Shown here piece by piece: positions 31,774 to 32,839 of a stretch of 32,839 bases of DNA; the first letter of the stretch is position 1, and each line of letters begins with the position of its first letter. The stretch is from contig CAUJIY010000101.1 in assembly GCA_963205295.1 (NCBI GenBank), forward strand, positions 1-32,839. The letters are read 5' to 3'. The position numbers and the translations under genes are program-made. The notes beneath the pieces are model-generated. The model searched no databases and was not told the origin of the DNA. It saw only the letters and a list, made by a program, of their open reading frames with translations. Source of the DNA: Pseudomonadota bacterium. GTDB taxonomy: Bacteria > Pseudomonadota > Gammaproteobacteria > Steroidobacterales > GCA-2729495.

Positions 31774-32839
31774 CTACTCCTGCGACAACAGCGTGGTGAC
31801 ATAGTTCAGCGCTTCGCGGGCGCTGTACTCGTCGTAGCCGTACTCATCCACGAGCCGCTGCTGGACCGCGGATATCTTCTGCCGCACCTCATCGTCAGGC
31901 CGCGCCGCCGAGGTCACCAGCCGCAGCACGTCGCGCCGCTCCTCGAACAGGTACTGCTCGATCGCCTCGTGCAGGCGGGTGTGGCTGTCGAGCGTGAACT
32001 TCTCGCCCGCCTTGAAGGCCACCATCGCCTTGCGCACCACCTCCTGGCGGAACGACTGCTTGCCCGACTCGGAAATCTTGATCTTCTCCTCGACCTTGCG
32101 CAGGAAACGCTCGTCGGCCGGCCGCGTCTCCCCGGTGATCGGGTCCTTGACCTCGCGCTGGTCGAGCGAGGCCTCGACCTCGTCCAGATACTTCTCCAGC
32201 AGCTGCTGGGCTTCGTCTTCGAACGAGGCGAACAGCGCCCGGTGCACGTCCTCCTTGACCCAGCGGTTGTAGAAGTCCTTGCGGGCGATCACCAGGAAAT
32301 CGACCCAGCTCTTCTTCTGGTTGGTGTCCATGCGCGCGTCGCTCTGGATGGCGTCCTTGAGCGCGAGCAGCATCTCCATGCTGGTCAGGCTGCGCCGGTC
32401 GCTGCGCGTAATCGCGTTGGAGATGGCATTGATGACGAAACGCGGGCTGACACCCGCCATGCCCTCTTCCGGGCACTCCGTGCGCAGGCGCTCGACCTCG
32501 TTGCTCGAGAAGCCTTCCACGTCCTCGCCGGCGTACAGGCGCAGCTTCTTCGGCAGGTCGAGGCCCTCCTTCTCGGGCTTCGTCAGCCGGGTCAGGATCG
32601 AGAACACCGCGGCCAGTTTCAGCACGTGCGGATCGAGGTGAACCGCGCGGAATGCCGGGGCGTTTGACACCAGCTTGCGGTAGATGCGCGCCTCGTCCGG
32701 ATAGGACAGCGTGTACGGCACCTTGACGATGACCATGCGGTCGAGCAGCGCCTCGTTCTCCTTCTCCTGGAGGAAGCGGTTGAACTCGGCGAGGTTGGTG
32801 TGCGCGACGATGGTCTCGTCCAGGTGGATCAGCGGGAAG
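31774..32839 (-). CDS. prkA: PrkA/YeaG family serine protein kinase (partial, 5' end outside window)
   Basis: The C-terminal 355 or so residues of PrkA are present, and the reading frame is open through the window edge. Translation of the last 100 bases reads ..LIHLDETIVAHTNLAEFNRF and then NEALLDRMVIVKVPYTLSYP, matching the AAA+-like/kinase junction of YeaG. The C-terminal PrkA domain follows (LRTECPEEGMAGVSPRFVIN and YVTTLLSQE at the end). The N-terminal P-loop is not in view. It is the first gene of prkA-yeaH-spoVR, with a 27-nt gap to the yeaH ATG. PrkA phosphorylates targets in nutrient stress; targets here are unknown. Confidence 0.93.
   Translation of the reverse strand, partial: FPLIHLDETIVAHTNLAEFNRFLQEKENEALLDRMVIVKVPYTLSYPDEARIYRKLVSNAPAFRAVHLDPHVLKLAAVFSILTRLTKPEKEGLDLPKKLRLYAGEDVEGFSSNEVERLRTECPEEGMAGVSPRFVINAISNAITRSDRRSLTSMEMLLALKDAIQSDARMDTNQKKSWVDFLVIARKDFYNRWVKEDVHRALFASFEDEAQQLLEKYLDEVEASLDQREVKDPITGETRPADERFLRKVEEKIKISESGKQSFRQEVVRKAMVAFKAGEKFTLDSHTRLHEAIEQYLFEERRDVLRLVTSAARPDDEVRQKISAVQQRLVDEYGYDEYSAREALNYVTTLLSQE

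Overview
The window looks like chromosomal DNA of a high-GC gammaproteobacterium. The evidence is a UbiM-type quinone hydroxylase, a PrkA/YeaH/SpoVR(YcgB) stress operon, a TorF-type porin behind a sigma-54 promoter, EptA and YadGH-like genes, and Pseudomonas/Xanthomonad-style REP elements (GTGGGAGCG..CAAG..CGCGAC). I cannot fix the genus. No tRNA, rRNA, CRISPR array, integrase or transposase was seen, and the only mobile-type DNA is REP/BIME repeats.

Layout. 1-474: tandem array of a 79-bp BIME-like unit. 465-4375: amidohydrolase (-), EptA-like phosphoethanolamine transferase (+) and TorF porin (-) with a sigma-54 promoter. 4613-5322: a two-gene nucleotidyltransferase module (-). 5630-10099: a tightly overlapping operon for a pyruvate:ferredoxin oxidoreductase (gamma, alpha, beta) ending in a GltD-like flavoprotein fused to a ferredoxin. 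10281-12029: Omp85/TamA-like outer membrane protein. 12158-12965: PIN/AbrB toxin-antitoxin pair with a palindromic operator placed over its promoter. 13053-15767: M1 aminopeptidase. 15833-17224: MBL/beta-CASP nuclease-like protein (-). 17249-18933: YadGH-like ABC exporter (-). 19040-19326: second REP cluster. 19349-21597: membrane protein and FAD-linked oxidase (-).

21718-29186 is the most interesting part. It is a + strand operon for a B-family (ba3-like) heme-copper oxidoreductase: a small single-TM subunit, a CuA subunit II, subunit I, a SCO copper chaperone, a 691-aa fusion of diheme cytochrome b + 2x[4Fe-4S] ferredoxin + MvhD-like domain + periplasmic domain, a hemerythrin and UbiM. Subunit I keeps all six metal-binding histidines but has Gln where the cross-linked active-site Tyr of oxygen reductases should be (HSSQQ in place of HPxxY). 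This suggests it is not an ordinary O2 reductase and may be an NO reductase of the B-family type. The fusion protein is a plausible, apparently uncharacterised, electron-transfer partner linking quinol, iron-sulfur carriers and the CuA site.

29197-32839 (-): SpoVR, YeaH and PrkA (PrkA is cut by the window end). Together the oxygen-sensitive POR, the unusual heme-copper enzyme, hemerythrin and the nitrogen-linked sigma-54 porin suggest an organism that lives with low or fluctuating oxygen and respires nitrogen oxides. That is an inference from gene content.
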